Shown: one piece after another, positions 1-11,812 of the stretch | Position numbering within the stretch: the stretch's first letter is position 1 | Layout: every line of letters begins with the position of its first letter | Assembly: GCA_964017185.1 (NCBI GenBank) | Contig: OZ024877.1 | Location: forward strand, 9,518,201-9,582,200 | DNA from: Rugalucina vietnamica | Taxonomy: Eukaryota; Mollusca; Bivalvia; Lucinida; Lucinidae | Length of the DNA: 64,000 nt | Direction: 5' to 3' | The notes under the pieces: model-generated | What the model was told of the DNA's origin: nothing | Seen by the model: the letters and a program-made list of their open reading frames with translations, nothing else | Database searches by the model: none | Position numbers and translations under genes: made by a program

Positions 1-342
1 TCATGCAAATCAAGATCGTGAATTACGGTAAAGTTGACATCAAACATGCCTCTTCTGTACATGTACCATCAAAAAGAAAATGCTTTAAGGGTCACAAATA
101 CCGATTTAGGCACCCACTATCACTTCAAGAAATTATCATATATAGAAACATTATATACCTCGGTATTTAACAAAGGGGTTGATCAGCTATCCGTAGCCGA
201 ATCAAGCTTTTGTGCTCCCGGACAGAATAACTTAACTTGTGTACAAATGTATATTACACGTAACAAATCCAGTGAATTGCTTGCTATTTTAAAACGTTTT
301 GCAGCCGTTTCTTTTTTACGAAGATTCGTCTTTTTGTTTTAG

Positions 343-3300
343 AATGCGTGTTCAATAACACCTGTATGCCGGTCAATGCCACGTGGTTGGATGGATGTCG
401 AAACAGGAAGTGTGTAGTGCACAAAACAGGAAGCACAATACAAAGAGATACAGCCCCAATATCCGCCGGTAGGTGTCAGCAAACTTTTCAGAAACCATCA
501 ATTACAGTACTCACATATATATATCTGACGTTGTATGTTGAACATAAGAAAGTTTGAGTAAATTGTTCTTATTGACAAAGTCCGTGAACTTTTTTTGCTC
601 AGCCCTCGTATGAATGCGGTATAAGAGCCAATTAATTTTCTTGTAGGTATTTTATCACAGGTGTATCATTTCATCATTTAATTTTGTTTATTGTTGCGAG
701 GAGGTGTTCTGAACATTATCAGAAGTTGCTTATATTAAACTTTAATCGACATTGGTCAGGTTGTGATGACGAGGGCGTATGTCGACCTGTCGGCTACAAG
801 AAGCGGACACCCACGTGTATGACATATGAGTGCAGATTCAATGAAGATCTAAAAGATTCCTTCTTCACGCTATCGGCGGGTGGTTTGTATTTTAGCATTT
901 GCATGAGAAACCCAAAAATTTGGGTTTCCTACCAGGACTGACACAAATCGGCCTGCATAGTCATAGAAGCAGGCTAGAAGCTTGAAAGTTTGGATTCTAG
1001 TCGAAGAGGTAGCGAAAACAAATGTGTTACTGCGAAGCTGATCCGCGCCTTTGTTTTCGCATATGAGAATAGTTGGTTTTTCTATGCGGCTCATTTTATT
1101 GTCAGTCCACAGGCGCTCGACGACTGGACTCATTTTTTTTTTTTCATTTTCACCCGTTTGAAGACCCTATGTTCATGCCATTTTTTTACCTTTAAAACCT
1201 TTTCTATCAATCCTCAATCAACCCTCGTCTATGGGCTACTATATAGACCAGGTCGGAAACGCGGTGTCCTAGTTTTATTGGGGTCATGGGATTCCCCGCA
1301 TCTCAAACTCGTTCTTCACCCTTTACCGTTATTTCAATGTTGAGTGTCTACTCATGAGCGCCTTTGTAAAAGTGATGTTGTTTGAAAGCCGGGTTAAAAT
1401 GTGGTTATGATAACACGGGGGTGATTCAATTGATACCACCTGTGCTGTCGTCCGAGACGTTACTGCATATATTGCTGTCGTCCGAGTATTCCGGTTTTCG
1501 TCCGAGTACTACGGCTGTCGTTATCATCGGTGCCCCTATTTCAGTGCCCACAGGGCCAACAGATCGTCGCTAATCAGCGCATTTATCACCGAAAATTGTC
1601 AAGAAGGTATTTATCGTTATTACAAACGTCTTTCCAGTTTTCTTAACATAAAGACAATCCCAAGAATTTATTTTTAGTACAAAACATCGTTTTCTCGCGT
1701 GTTTTTCTTACTTTCAACACATGCAACCATTCCATGTAAGCGAAACTATCAGGGATATTACGCTTTCCATTTAGCCTTTGAAAGCTGTAATCATTTACCC
1801 AATTCATTGCGTCGTTCCAATTTTATTTTCCGTTTTTAAAAAGCGTGATACGGCTGTCGCTGACCCCTGATACGGCTGGCGTTTGTTTATTGATCAGTAC
1901 GATACGGCTGTCGATAGTATTTCGAGATGGCATATTGTCCATTGAAATCAAATTCAACATATTTTATGCATTTATTTTGTAGTTTCTGAATAATTTTCGT
2001 ATGCTACTCATAAAAGGACGACTATACAGATCGCTAGAAAGCATAACCTCGAAAAACACAAATGCTACAAATAGTCTCTTCTGTAATGTCATATGAGTGA
2101 AGTCATATGAATGAACAATGCGTCTCTAAGTACAAACTTTGCATAACATGTTTTCTGGAAATGAAAACGATTTATAAGCTGACACAGTGTCGGGAAACAA
2201 ACTCCGTGTATGTTATATTTTGTGCATACGTTAGAGAGCGCGTTCGTACTGCACATACTGTCGGAAATCACGCATTGCTATATTCATATGAAAGAAAATA
2301 TTTCACACATATCCTATCATATGCGGCATAGTATAAGAACTCTTTAGCAAACTTTTCTTTCTTTGCAACATTTGTCAACATCTAGAACACTTCGGAACTT
2401 AAAATGTTTCGAAGTGTTCTCGGCGACCAGATAAAAGTATGTGATTTTTTACAGTTTCATATACAGTCATATGATAGTATATTTAAAATATTTCACAAAT
2501 GACTCATGCAAACGGCATCACAAATTTTCCGAACTTAGGTCGGACAACGCACTCGAATAGCAGAATAATTAGCTCTTTCCCAACGAGGTAGTCATCCGGC
2601 TATGTCGCAACCAAAACCAAAGGCAACGAACACAACAGAGAGGCAGGCAAAATAAGCAGTCGTATCATGAAGATAAACCACCTTTCGTGGGACGCCGATG
2701 AGCGTATTTACTAGGGACAACGCCGGAAACCATTTTCCCTGAGCACATAGAGGTAGGCACAATTAGCAATCGTATCATGAAGATAAACCACTTGTCCTGG
2801 GATGCCGATTAGCTTATTTACTGGGAAAAACAGCGAAAACCATTTCTCCTGGGGACATTTTATAAAGAAAGAAAATAAAAATAGTGTTCAACTGGCGAAC
2901 ATATGTAACAAAAAATATTGATGTAATTAAGTTAAAATCCAAACCAGAAATTTAGAGATTATTATTATAATCAACAAAACCATTTTTCCTAGGAAAGCGA
3001 AACCACCATGTCTACGAGGACTGCGAAAAGGAAAAACGGTATGATGAAATTAAACAACGTGCTAAGCTGGCTAAAAGATATAAATATACAAAATGCCGAT
3101 GCAGTAAAGCCAAAACCGAAGATACTAGGCGGATAGGAGACCAACTTTACTAGTTCACCAAAAAGTAAATTCGCGAAACCAAGAAAAGGGGGGGGGGTCA
3201 AATAAAAATATGAAATCATTGTATTCGACTGGCTAAATCAACATCCCAACCCAAAGACATCCCAAGCGGGACAGAAAGAACAACACAATGTATCACAGAG

Positions 3301-5918
3301 CACAACCAACACACGTGAACCTTTGTATCGCAGAGCAGAATATTACACTTCGCGCCATTTAATGACATTCGAGAGCGACTACAAGAAAATATACACATGA
3401 ATGCAATATTATAAGGTATTATGTACTAGTCATTTGTAACAACGGGCCCCCACCACCGGGGAATAGCGGGAATTTTGACTTTTGGTCCAGCAAATCATCG
3501 CTAAAAGCAATCCTCGCTAAAAAAACCACCCTGTGAGGACTGCTTGTTGGTAAAACCACTGCTGTTTTCTCCACATGCTGCTTTTAATTTCACGGCCCGT
3601 TTCCCACGCACTGCCGTAGCACAACTTTGGTCAAAGCCCTGCTCATTTCCACGGCTGCCCCCGCCCTCCCCGGGGATGGGGGCGGACGGGCGTGGTTACA
3701 AATGGCTAAAGTGCATTACTCAAATGATCAATCAGTGTGTCTTTTTCCGCTGTAAGACAATCCTGACGCTCATCAAAGTTTAAATTGTATACATTACACT
3801 TTCTGATTTGGATAATGCATGCGAAAATGAGAAAGCAAGGCAACCGGTCACTGTATAGACGACGTTCAATATTCATATTTGAAAGTGCGGCGGTGTGTCA
3901 TGTAAATATCTTACTTCGTGTAACCAACCCACCGTGGTTTATCGTTAGAAATATGAACAAAGTGAAATAGATGTTATTTCATTCATATTTCTGAAATCTA
4001 GGGTGCCTTAAACTTAGTTTTACCCATATATCTTCAATTATTACCTGTTCTAAATTGTCGACATCCGTAACGAGTTTAACCGACAGCCGTATCACACATA
4101 TTTACAACTGATCGACAGCAGTAACACAAAAAGTTAAACGCCCCTTCAAATTCTTTCTGCTTTGGATTTTTTTATAACTGTAAAAGGTTTTATCTTTGCA
4201 GTTATGTTTTCCATGTTGTTCAATAAATGGTTAGAACTGAGAGATGCTGATTATTAAAGTATTTGCATATTTATGTGATTTTTGCTTTTTTACGATTAAA
4301 CACATGGTTGTATGCAAACTAGCGAGCCAAAAACCCGTACAAACATATTGCACGATAGACAAATATCTAACAACACATTCTAGCAGAAAAAAAGGATAAA
4401 TAATACCTTCAAATACAATCACGAGCCGCTTTTACGTGTGTACTGTTTGTGTAACGACAGCCGTAGTACTCGGACGAAAACCGGAATACTCGGACGACAG
4501 CAATATATGCAGTAACGTCTCGGACGACAGCACAGGTGGTATCAATTGAATCACCCCCGTGGATAAGTTTCGGTTGTATTTATTTTATGAGTGGCTTCGG
4601 ATGTGAAACGAAATATTATAAGCCCTTGAGAGGTGAATTACAAGTACACTCTTCATAAATGCGGCTGACGTGAAAACGAAGCACGTATATAGATTGTATT
4701 TTTGGAAAACCTTGACTATCAAACAATTATCATACCATAGCTTCTTCGTTGGTAGATTTGTTGCTCATCTCAAGATTAATATTGTTTATGCAAAATGTGA
4801 ACAAGTGTCCGTGTTTTACTGACGACCTGACCGCCGATAGAAGGTCCGGTAGCCTTGATTTTAAAGGTAAACGTGGTCGTGACTGGAACTCACGGATCAT
4901 GGTTTACATATTATGTGACTTTAAACAAGAAGTCAAACTTGTCAAGTCCGCAGATAGAGATTCTGACCAATCCTTTTTATTTTCTATAGGTGTTCAAAAT
5001 GCAAAATAGAAACCTGACACTTTTGGATATGTGACCTATTTATAAGATAACCACGACAAAATGCGAGGTATTTAGTTAGAAAATTATCGACGTTTTCTCA
5101 ACGAACGTGTTTAGATACACGTACATTGAGGAAATGTCGGCTTTAAGTTCACGTACCGCTCGGTCGGCTTTAAGTTCACGTACCGGGTCTATAATTTTCG
5201 TATTGACCTCTCCTCCATACTCTAACTATTACTTATAGTCACAAAGTGTCCATTTTCCAGCTTGCAGATCACGGAATGGCACGTGTTATGATATAGGACA
5301 CACCTGGGACGAAAAGGAGCCAGGGATCTGTGTGAAATACAAGTGTGTAAAACACATGGACGGACACAAATCAGATATTGTAGCACAAAGTGAGCCATTT
5401 GCATATTTATTTTTTTATCATTAAAACTTATATTAATATAAAATGATACAGTTTCTATGCGATACAGTTTCTATGCACATACATGTATACATACAAAAGG
5501 CTATTGCATAAAATTGCGAGTATTATGTTACATCATGAAAATTGTCAGTGAAATAAACACTCCCTTACGTTCATGGTTATGTAGTAAGGGTGTATACATT
5601 TTCGTTCTTTTTATTTTGGACCCAAAACATAGATCGCGGGCTCTCCTTAGAACCCTTGATCAAACGTGTGCCAACAATCAATGCTTTGAACAAAAAAATG
5701 ACAAAACATCTTTTCTTTTCCATTGAAAAATTAGATTTTTACATATCAAGAACCATCTATACTTTTTGCTTGCAGGTTGTCGAGACGTGAACGGCGTGTG
5801 TAAACCTATAGGGTCCACAGGCTTCTCAGCCGAGGTTCAAGGACAACTGAGGGGAGACTGTACCTGTACAGCAGCACAGAACAAAATCATTGGCGTCAAT
5901 ATCAGTTGTGCTAAATAA
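343..5918 (+). CDS. Secreted-type modular cysteine-rich protein gene, 3' part (four exons)
   Basis: Four exons share one design: 343-468, 760-879, 5261-5389 and 5776-5918. Each follows a pyrimidine tract plus AG, opens with two bases and then a Cys codon, and the first three end one base into a codon before GT. All introns are therefore phase 1 and each exon is a shuffle-ready module of about 40 residues. The cysteine pattern is C-x5-6-C-x10-19-C-x4-C; the last exon has a shorter final spacing plus one extra Cys and ends in TAA. I do not recognise the family; the spacing loosely recalls half of a von Willebrand C module, so an extracellular protein is an inference. The 5' end lies outside the window. 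The long intron between exons 760-879 and 5261-5389 holds a 3.15 kb DNA transposon and part of a dispersed repeat. Other exons may be missed. Confidence 0.55.
900..1112 (+). repeat. Dispersed repeat R1, copy 1
   Basis: This stretch, with its core 'gcctttgttttcgcatatg', is clearly related to a second copy at about 12090-14215 that is interrupted by a LINE and a MITE. It lies in an intron of the cysteine-rich gene. It has no coding potential that I trust and its class is unknown. Confidence 0.55.
1414..4561. mobile_element. 3.15 kb non-autonomous DNA transposon with 109-bp TIRs
   Basis: The ends 1414-1522 and 4453-4561 are essentially perfect inverted copies starting CACGGGGGTGATTC. They are flanked by the direct repeat GATAA (1409-1413 and 4562-4566), a candidate 5-bp target duplication. 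Subterminal sequence is rich in variants of 'gctgtcgtccgag' and 'gatacggctgtcg', which also recur further in at about 1850-1915 and 4080-4130; such arrays often bind transposase. Only short ORFs occur inside and no transposase was recognised, so the copy is probably non-autonomous. The superfamily is unassigned. It sits in an intron of the cysteine-rich gene. The near-identity of the TIRs suggests a fairly young insertion. Confidence 0.75.
2641..2862 (+). repeat. Two tandem ~110-bp units inside the 3.15 kb transposon
   Basis: Units 2641-2750 and 2751-2862 share 'cgtatcatgaagataaacca' and most flanking bases, with scattered substitutions. They are non-coding. Confidence 0.7.
5522..5700 (+). 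repeat. Dispersed repeat R2 (hairpin family), partial copy
   Basis: It shares 'aaaacatagat', 'tcatgaaaa' and the surrounding order with copies at 14440-14730, 45225-45905, 46415-46695 and 59977-60120. The best copy (46415-46695) is palindromic, so R2 is probably a MITE-like family. Confidence 0.45.
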
Positions 5919-5919
5919 A
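5914..5919 (+). promoter_or_regulatory. Candidate poly(A) signal AATAAA overlapping the stop codon
   Basis: The stop TAA of the cysteine-rich gene lies inside an AATAAA hexamer. If it is used, the 3' UTR would be only some tens of bases long. Other AT-rich hexamers downstream could serve instead. Confidence 0.35.
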
Positions 5920-6154
5920 ACTTGTGGAATAGTCTATACTGCATTTTTGTTTTATTTGGTTCGACTCCTATGACAAGAAACGATAGAACGGTGCATACAC
6001 TATTTCTCCTCTGTTCAACATTCCGGTTATATCCTCGAACAGTGAGGATAAACGTAATAAAACGCAATGCCTAACACGCTAAACGCTTGTTGACATATCG
6101 AGCGTGTGTGTCTGTTTCGTTTGTTCATTAAAGCCAAATGCAAAATACATGTAG

Positions 6155-6160
6155 TTTATT
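6155..6160 (-). promoter_or_regulatory. Candidate poly(A) signal of the fibrinogen-domain gene
   Basis: AATAAA on the minus strand, about 120 bases past the stop of the fibrinogen-related gene and well placed to end its 3' UTR. Confidence 0.45.
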
Positions 6161-6276
6161 GTAAATTAGTTCCAAGTTATATATGACACCAATAGTTTCA
6201 CGTTAGTCGACGATAGCCCATCATTTGAAACGTCCCACTTTTTTTCTAGGCCGTCACAAGTATAGTTCTGTAAATC

Positions 6277-8169
6277 CTAGCACATTCCTATTCTAGGTTT
6301 GATCTTAATAACAGAGTTCAGAACATATTTGTCCTCTCTATCCCATATCCTCATACCTGCATGATTTCTCACTCCATATTCCCCGTTGAGGACTCCCAGT
6401 CGGTAGCAACTTCTGAACCACCATCCACCCCCTCCCCCATAGTCCTCAGAACATCTCCCGGAATACTGATCATTGTCCCGGTCATAAGTAGAGAACGGCA
6501 TTCCATTGTGGTAACTTAATAATTCCGGCTCGGTTCCTTCATAACCATACGGATCGACATTCATCCTGTAACCGGACATGACGTCATGGACCGTGAAACT
6601 TGGATAGTACGAATAATTGAACATGAAGTCGTAGGAAAGGAGACTAAAATGAATTCGACTGCCACCTTGCGTCAAACGATGTATTTTATCCAAGCCTAGC
6701 CAATGTTCGCCATCTAATTCTCCGAAACCACGAACATACTCTGTCCAGTTTCGCCGGAAGTTGACGCCGCCATCTTGCCTTCGTTGTATCATTGTCCAAC
6801 CGCCATTTGTCATGTCGCAGAAAACACTGAATGGACAGCGCCCGTCTGGTGATATCGAGTATATACCATTTTCTGTGTAGCCATTTAGATAGAGTTCTTG
6901 GCAGTCTACAATTACAAAAAGACGCCATGGTTACGTCTTATGTTAGAGAATATATTTAGGCTATAGCAGAGACATTGAAAAACAATTTGACAAGATACCA
7001 AATGGAAAGTCTGGACAGTCGCAACAATAATTGTGACTGTATCTGACATTTTGGGTCTTGTGGAGTCAAAGTCGAAAATCTAGTTTTTAACATTTTTACA
7101 ATTTTATTATGATAATAATCCATGTCCAAAAGCTCAGTACATGAATAGCGATAACGAATATAATAAGAAAACTAGAGAAAACACGCACCACCCACAGTTT
7201 GCATCTTAAGGTTCTTAATTTGGTAAAAAAAATAATTGCTCTTGGAAAATCGTTTGTAACACATTTATAGTATCCTGTTCTATTGTCATTCACAGTGAAT
7301 GTTGTCTAAATATTATAGAATCGGAAATTGCGAAGGTCTTGCTAGAAATATCCAACCTGTCTTATTAGGCGGCGTTTTGAAATAAATGACTGAGTGCGCA
7401 AAATCCAATTAACGTCGCATGCAGTTTTGCGACGTCAACTTTAGTTCACGTTTTGTGACGTCAACGTCGTACCTCCACAAATTATTTGCAAATGTGTAAC
7501 CGTAAGCCCGTGGGCATCAGTGTCAAAATTGTATACATATTTTAAATAATAAGCAAATAAGCAAATCTTCTGCTTTCTTTCATACACAATTGATCCCCCG
7601 CCCATTGGAACCTAAAGAAATAGACGGACTGCTTGTGCTTACAGGCAAAGTTTCTACCCTACAGACTGACCATCTGATAACTGATCAACCGCTCAGATCT
7701 GAGCCTCTTAAGGAAAAGTGGTTCAAGTAAAACTATTCATACATATAAGCCTTATTGGCTTAGTTGGGTGGTTATATTTGAAACACTTTTAAAATGTCGT
7801 GACGTCCTAATTTTGGGTAAAAATGCAATAAAATTGTGGCATCGTCCCAACTTGACCATAGCTGTTGACTGGGACGTTAAGCATCACTACACGCAAACAA
7901 ACAAAATTTTCCATACAAAAAAGATGCTTACCTCTAGAAACAGGACTGAGAGTTGAATCAAAACGTCCCAAGCCCGATAAGGATCAATTAATTCGTGTAC
8001 CTATGATCTCTTGTAGAACTGCAACTTGCTCTTCGAGCTGGGTGATTCTTTCTTTGTCGGTGTTGAAATCATCGACATCTAACACTTCCCTATCATGAAA
8101 CGAATCGGCGAAGACATCGAGGATAGCCACAGTGGAAATATAGAAACACATTAAGCCAATAAACCGCAT
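6277..8169 (-). CDS. Short secreted fibrinogen-related (ficolin-like) protein, two exons
   Basis: Exon 1 (8169-8001) encodes a hydrophobic signal peptide starting MRFIGLMCFYIS, then an acidic stretch and a short heptad-like coiled coil (ITQLEEQVAVLQEI). It stops at a GT donor after one base of a codon. Exon 2 (6905-6277) follows an AG acceptor, completes an Asp codon and runs straight into the domain (DCQELYLNGY). The product is about 265 residues. The fibrinogen C-terminal domain shows NGGWTMIQRRQDGG, the WLGLDKIHRLT segment, a calcium-loop motif DRDNDQ and the late WWFRSC motif. Molluscan proteins of this layout are soluble lectins that bind microbial or acetylated glycans; that role is family knowledge, not proof. 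A SINE fragment lies in the intron. The gene appears complete, with a poly(A) signal downstream; alternative exons cannot be excluded. Confidence 0.85.
7838..7905 (+). mobile_element. SINE-A 3' fragment
   Basis: It contains 'gactgggacgttaagc' followed by an A/C-rich tail, the conserved 3' end of the SINE family seen whole at 43505-43730 and 59066-59265. It lies in the intron of the fibrinogen-domain gene. Confidence 0.5.
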
Positions 8170-8390
8170 TCTTATTTAATTGTTTTGCTAGCAACTAGGG
8201 ACAATACTGAAGTTTCTATTTTAAATGAGCGTACAAAAGAGACTAAATTGTTCGAAATCGGGTCAAGAGACTCTTTACAAATGAGCCTTGTTTGAAGTGT
8301 TTCCAATAAGGTAAGAGTGGGACCGACATTTTGTTGTAAATGCATGCCGAATACATAGTCATGTTTTAAAATGAAACATTCTGTACAAAC

Positions 8391-9245
8391 AAAAAGGTAC
8401 AAGTAGGCAAAGATCAGGGAAAGGCGCAATCAGAAAAAGATTGCCACTCCAAAAACCGAGGTGGGAAAAAAAACCAAACTAACAGTCAGGTACTTATACC
8501 ATACAACATAACGTAAGCCGAATGAGCAGCTATTTTCCCAATAGGTGGCCACTCAGTTACCTTAACTTAACTAAAAATATGAAAACATACATAAGGCGCC
8601 AACAGCACAAAAAATTTTCCAAACACCAAAACATAAAACAAAAAGAACCACCACAGAAGTATCGACTTGGAACGATCAGTAACACAAAGTTAATGGCGGG
8701 CTTAAACCGGTTTTACATGGCCATAACCTCACCCTCAGCTTCTGCAGTGGTTCATAACATTTAGTTAGTTATTCGGCCCTCGTGGTGAATCTCTAACTAG
8801 TCAATGAATCATCAAGAACAAACAAATAAATCATGATAAACATCCTGATGAATCAAAAACCAGGACTCACAGACTGAGTAAGCTGCCCGACGATGGAGAT
8901 CCCTGGGCGCCGAATAACCTACTAACTCCGGAGCAAAAGAAAAACACCAGTTGGACCCCGGTGGGCCAAGCAACAGACAAGAAGCTCCGGCCCCAACCAA
9001 CTAAAATGAATAGCTTTATGTCGGGGCCATCATAGAGTCTGACGCCCGTCCCACCGGCGTGCAATTAAAGAAGGCAGCATAGTTATCAACCATGATTGGG
9101 TTAAAAACTAAGCATGCAGACTGTCGCATAACTTTCAAGTTATAACCTATACGTCTGTAACGTCTGAAAGTCGGCTGACTGAGAACCTTCATGGAATAAC
9201 GGTTTTTCTTGCTATGTACGAGAGGTCCGGCGATGATATACATAC
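8391..9245 (-). mobile_element. Penelope-like retroelement, 3' part (copy A)
   Basis: On the minus strand this copy encodes the end of the reverse transcriptase protein (motifs RRYRRIGYNL and PIMVDNYAAFFNC at about 9243-9016), then a long 3' region ending at the shared terminus 'cttgtaccttttt' near 8391. It matches the plus-strand copy at 53015-55277. It is 5'-truncated, as most copies here are. Assignment to Penelope-like elements rests on the reverse transcriptase of the long copy. Confidence 0.6.
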
Positions 9246-10480
9246 TGTATAATATAAATCTGGTCAGCTATGCATCTCATTAATTGTCTTAATAATAAAA
9301 AAAAAAAAAAATACACTATACCTAAGTATTGTACATACAAATAAGGACATACTCAGTGTTTCACTTTTGTACTTGCATGTTGCGATAGTTAATAGTCATC
9401 TTGCTCATCATACGTTTATGACTTATTGCGACGTTTTGAGCTGTACTTTTGTATCCGTCTGATGTCTGTGTAGGGGTTTAAATTAAATTGTACAATCTCT
9501 GTAGAAGCCTCCGTGGCATAGTGGCTATGTAACTCGCCATGAAAACCAGGGATCGCAAATTCTACCACCACAGAAGTATCGACTTGGAACGATCAGTAAC
9601 ACAAAGTTACTGGCGGGCTTAAACCGGTTTTACATGGCCATAACCTCACCCTCAGCTTCTGCAGTGGTTCATAACATTTAGTTAGTTATTCGGCCCTCGT
9701 GGTGAATCTCTAACTAGTCAATGAATCATCAAGAACAAACAAATAAATCATGATAAACATCCTGATGAATCAAAAACCAGGACTCACAGACTGAGTAAGC
9801 TGCCCGACGATGGAGATCCCTGGGCGCCGAATAACCTACTAACTCCGGGGCAAAAGAAAAACACCAGTTGGACCCCGGTGGGCCAAGCAACAGACAAGAA
9901 GCTCCGGCCCCAACCAACTAAAATGAATAGCTTTATGTCGGGGCCATCATAGAGTCTGACGCCCGTCCCACCGGCGTGCAATTAAAGAAGGCAGCATAGT
10001 TATCAACCATGATTGGGTTAAAAACTAAGCATGCAGACTGTCGCATAACATTCAAGTTATAACCTATACGTCTGTAACGTCTGAAAGTCGGCTGACTGAG
10101 AACCTTCATGGAATAACGGTTTTTCTTGCTATGTACGAGAGGTCCGGCGATGATATACATACTGTATAATATAAATCTGGTCAGCTATGCATCTCATTAA
10201 TTGTCTTAATAATAAAAAAAAAAAAAATACACTATACCTAAGTATTGTACATACAAATAAAGACATACTCAGTGTTTCACTTTTGTACTTGCATGTTGCG
10301 ATAGTTAATAGTCATCTTGCTCATCATACGTTTATGACTTATTGCGACGTTTTGAGCTGTACTTTTGTATCCGTCTGATGTCTGTGTAGGGGTTTAAATT
10401 AAATTGTACAATCTCTGTAGAAGCCTCCGTGGCATAGTGGCTATGTAACTCGCCATGAAAACCAGGGATCGCAAATTCTA
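8647..10480. repeat. Two near-identical ~917-bp direct repeats
   Basis: Unit 1 (8647-9563) and unit 2 (9564-10480) abut head to tail, with only a handful of differences plus one poly(A) length change. Each unit contains the 3' part of a Penelope-like element and the start of a tRNA-derived SINE. Because the unit crosses an element boundary, a local segmental duplication after both insertions explains it best. Confidence 0.9.
9564..10162 (-). mobile_element. Penelope-like retroelement fragment (copy B, duplicated)
   Basis: This is the copy within the second tandem unit. It holds the same reverse transcriptase C-terminal reading frame (10160-9933) but is cut at the duplication border, so it lacks the terminal ~250 bases present in copy A. 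Confidence 0.6.
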
Positions 10481-10545
10481 TCAATCGCGGGCCTCTCCAG
10501 TTTGTCGGGTGAGACTATTGGACAGTTCGTCCATAAATGAGAGAT
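10415..10545 (+). mobile_element. tRNA-derived SINE-B
   Basis: It starts 'gcctccgtggcatagtgg', a box-A-like tRNA head, then has a box-B-like 'ccagggatcgcaaattc' and a body with 'gtcgggtgagactatt'. An inverted copy with the same order lies at 60360-60475. The first ~70 bases recur at about 9495-9563 through the tandem duplication. Confidence 0.5.
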
Positions 10546-11104
10546 CAATGATATTTAATTTTCAGAATTGCATGTTTTTTGCCATTTAAAGTTCAGATTC
10601 TTTCAACGATTTAGGGCAAACCTTCAAGTTGGCTGTAAGATACACTATAGGTGTCGATATGATATAACAGGGCATTGCATTTCCGTTTGTACACGTGAAG
10701 TTGAAATCGTTCCAGCGTTTCTGGAAACATTTTGAAGGGTATTTAACCCTACCATAATATGAAATTAGGCACTGCCTTTTGGCGCGACGCTCTAATCCTA
10801 TTCCGCAGATGATTTTAAAACAAGCTACATATACTAGTCCAATGTTCGAACCAGCTTTTTTTTTCAAATTCATTTTTCTTACACAAACCTCTATTGAAAA
10901 GAAAATGACGTTTTTTGCCAGAATATGTGTCTTGCAATTGACTCAAGTTGCGCAGTGTTCAAAAAGAATGTTTATACTTAGTCTAAAACAACTGAATTTT
11001 GGGGGACAAAATTGCTAAAGTCAATGTTTTTGAATAAGAATGGGTTTAAGCATAGTATTTATTGAAACTTTGAAGGAATGCCAACAAAGGGGTCCTTGCG
11101 ACTT
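10546..11104. other. No recognisable gene or repeat
   Basis: AT-rich sequence with short ORFs only. I see no exon-like segment, tRNA or repeat boundary that I can defend. Confidence 0.4.
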
Positions 11105-11210
11105 CGAAATAAAAAAAAAAACAGATCCTTTAAGAGCAGTGAGCATATAAATGAGAAAAGAGATGGGCCATACTGCGGTTTCGGCTACTTAAGCCTCTCC
11201 AGTGACCTTT
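11105..11210 (+). repeat. Dispersed repeat R4, copy 1
   Basis: It shares 'agatcctttaagagca', 'gatgggccat' and 'ggtttcggctacttaagcct' with a second copy at 28990-29095 inside the Polinton. The copies differ at scattered positions. Class unknown. Confidence 0.6.
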
Positions 11211-11247
11211 TGGATTTGGCAAAATGTAGCCAAAGAGAAATTCTGTA

Positions 11248-11254
11248 AACAAAA

Positions 11255-11286
<32 letters not shown>

Positions 11287-11338
11287 AAAAAAAAAAAAAC
11301 ATTTTTTCTCTACTGGTATCGACGCATTTTAAAAAAAA
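11248..11338. repeat. Poly(A)-rich tract
   Basis: Two long A runs separated by one G, followed after a short gap by a third A run. Low complexity, possibly the tail of a lost retroposon. Confidence 0.7.
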
Positions 11339-11567
11339 AATACATTTTGGGGATTTTTAGGGAAATATTTACCAATGGACCTGTTAAACATGTAAATTCG
11401 TGATAAATTCACCAGATGGTATCTGGACACGATAGATATACCTCAACACAATTCGATTTGTCTATTTGTAAGGACAAACATGCCATGACTGTCGCAAATC
11501 CGTTTTTATGCCAAATTTTGAACAAACGTGCCACGGAATTTGGCATTGAAGTATGCAAAGCCGCTGA

Positions 11568-11812
11568 TCAACCGTTTACTCAGTCATTCTTGGAGCCTCG
11601 AAGTATGCTCCGAACAATCGCCGTTTACTCAGTCATGCTCTGAGCACCGAAGTGTGCACGGAGAAAACGTATACTCAGTCATGCTCGAAGCATCGAAGTA
11701 TGCACGGAGCAACCGTTTACTTAGTCGTGCTCGGAGCATCGAAGTATGCACGGAGCAACCATTTACTCAGTCGTGCTCGGAGCATCGAGAGTATGCATGG
11801 ATAAACCGCTTT
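11568..11812 (+). repeat. Minisatellite, ~46-bp unit, about five copies
   Basis: The unit reads roughly 'cgtttactcagtcatgctcg', then 'gagcatcgaagtatgcacgg' and 'agcaac'. Copies vary by substitutions and small indels. Downstream to 12080 the related words 'gagcatgc' and 'gaacatgctcgg' recur outside the array. It reads open in two frames by chance and is unlikely to be coding. Confidence 0.8.

Noticed and set aside
4749-5009. Possible extra exon of the cysteine-rich gene
   Set aside because: It has cysteines near its start but lacks a pyrimidine tract, the phase-1 start and the module spacing.
8812-10160. Repeated small minus-strand ORFs (62-75 residues) seen again at 30773
   Set aside because: They belong to the 3' part of the Penelope-like element; only the reverse transcriptase C-terminal frame is meaningful.
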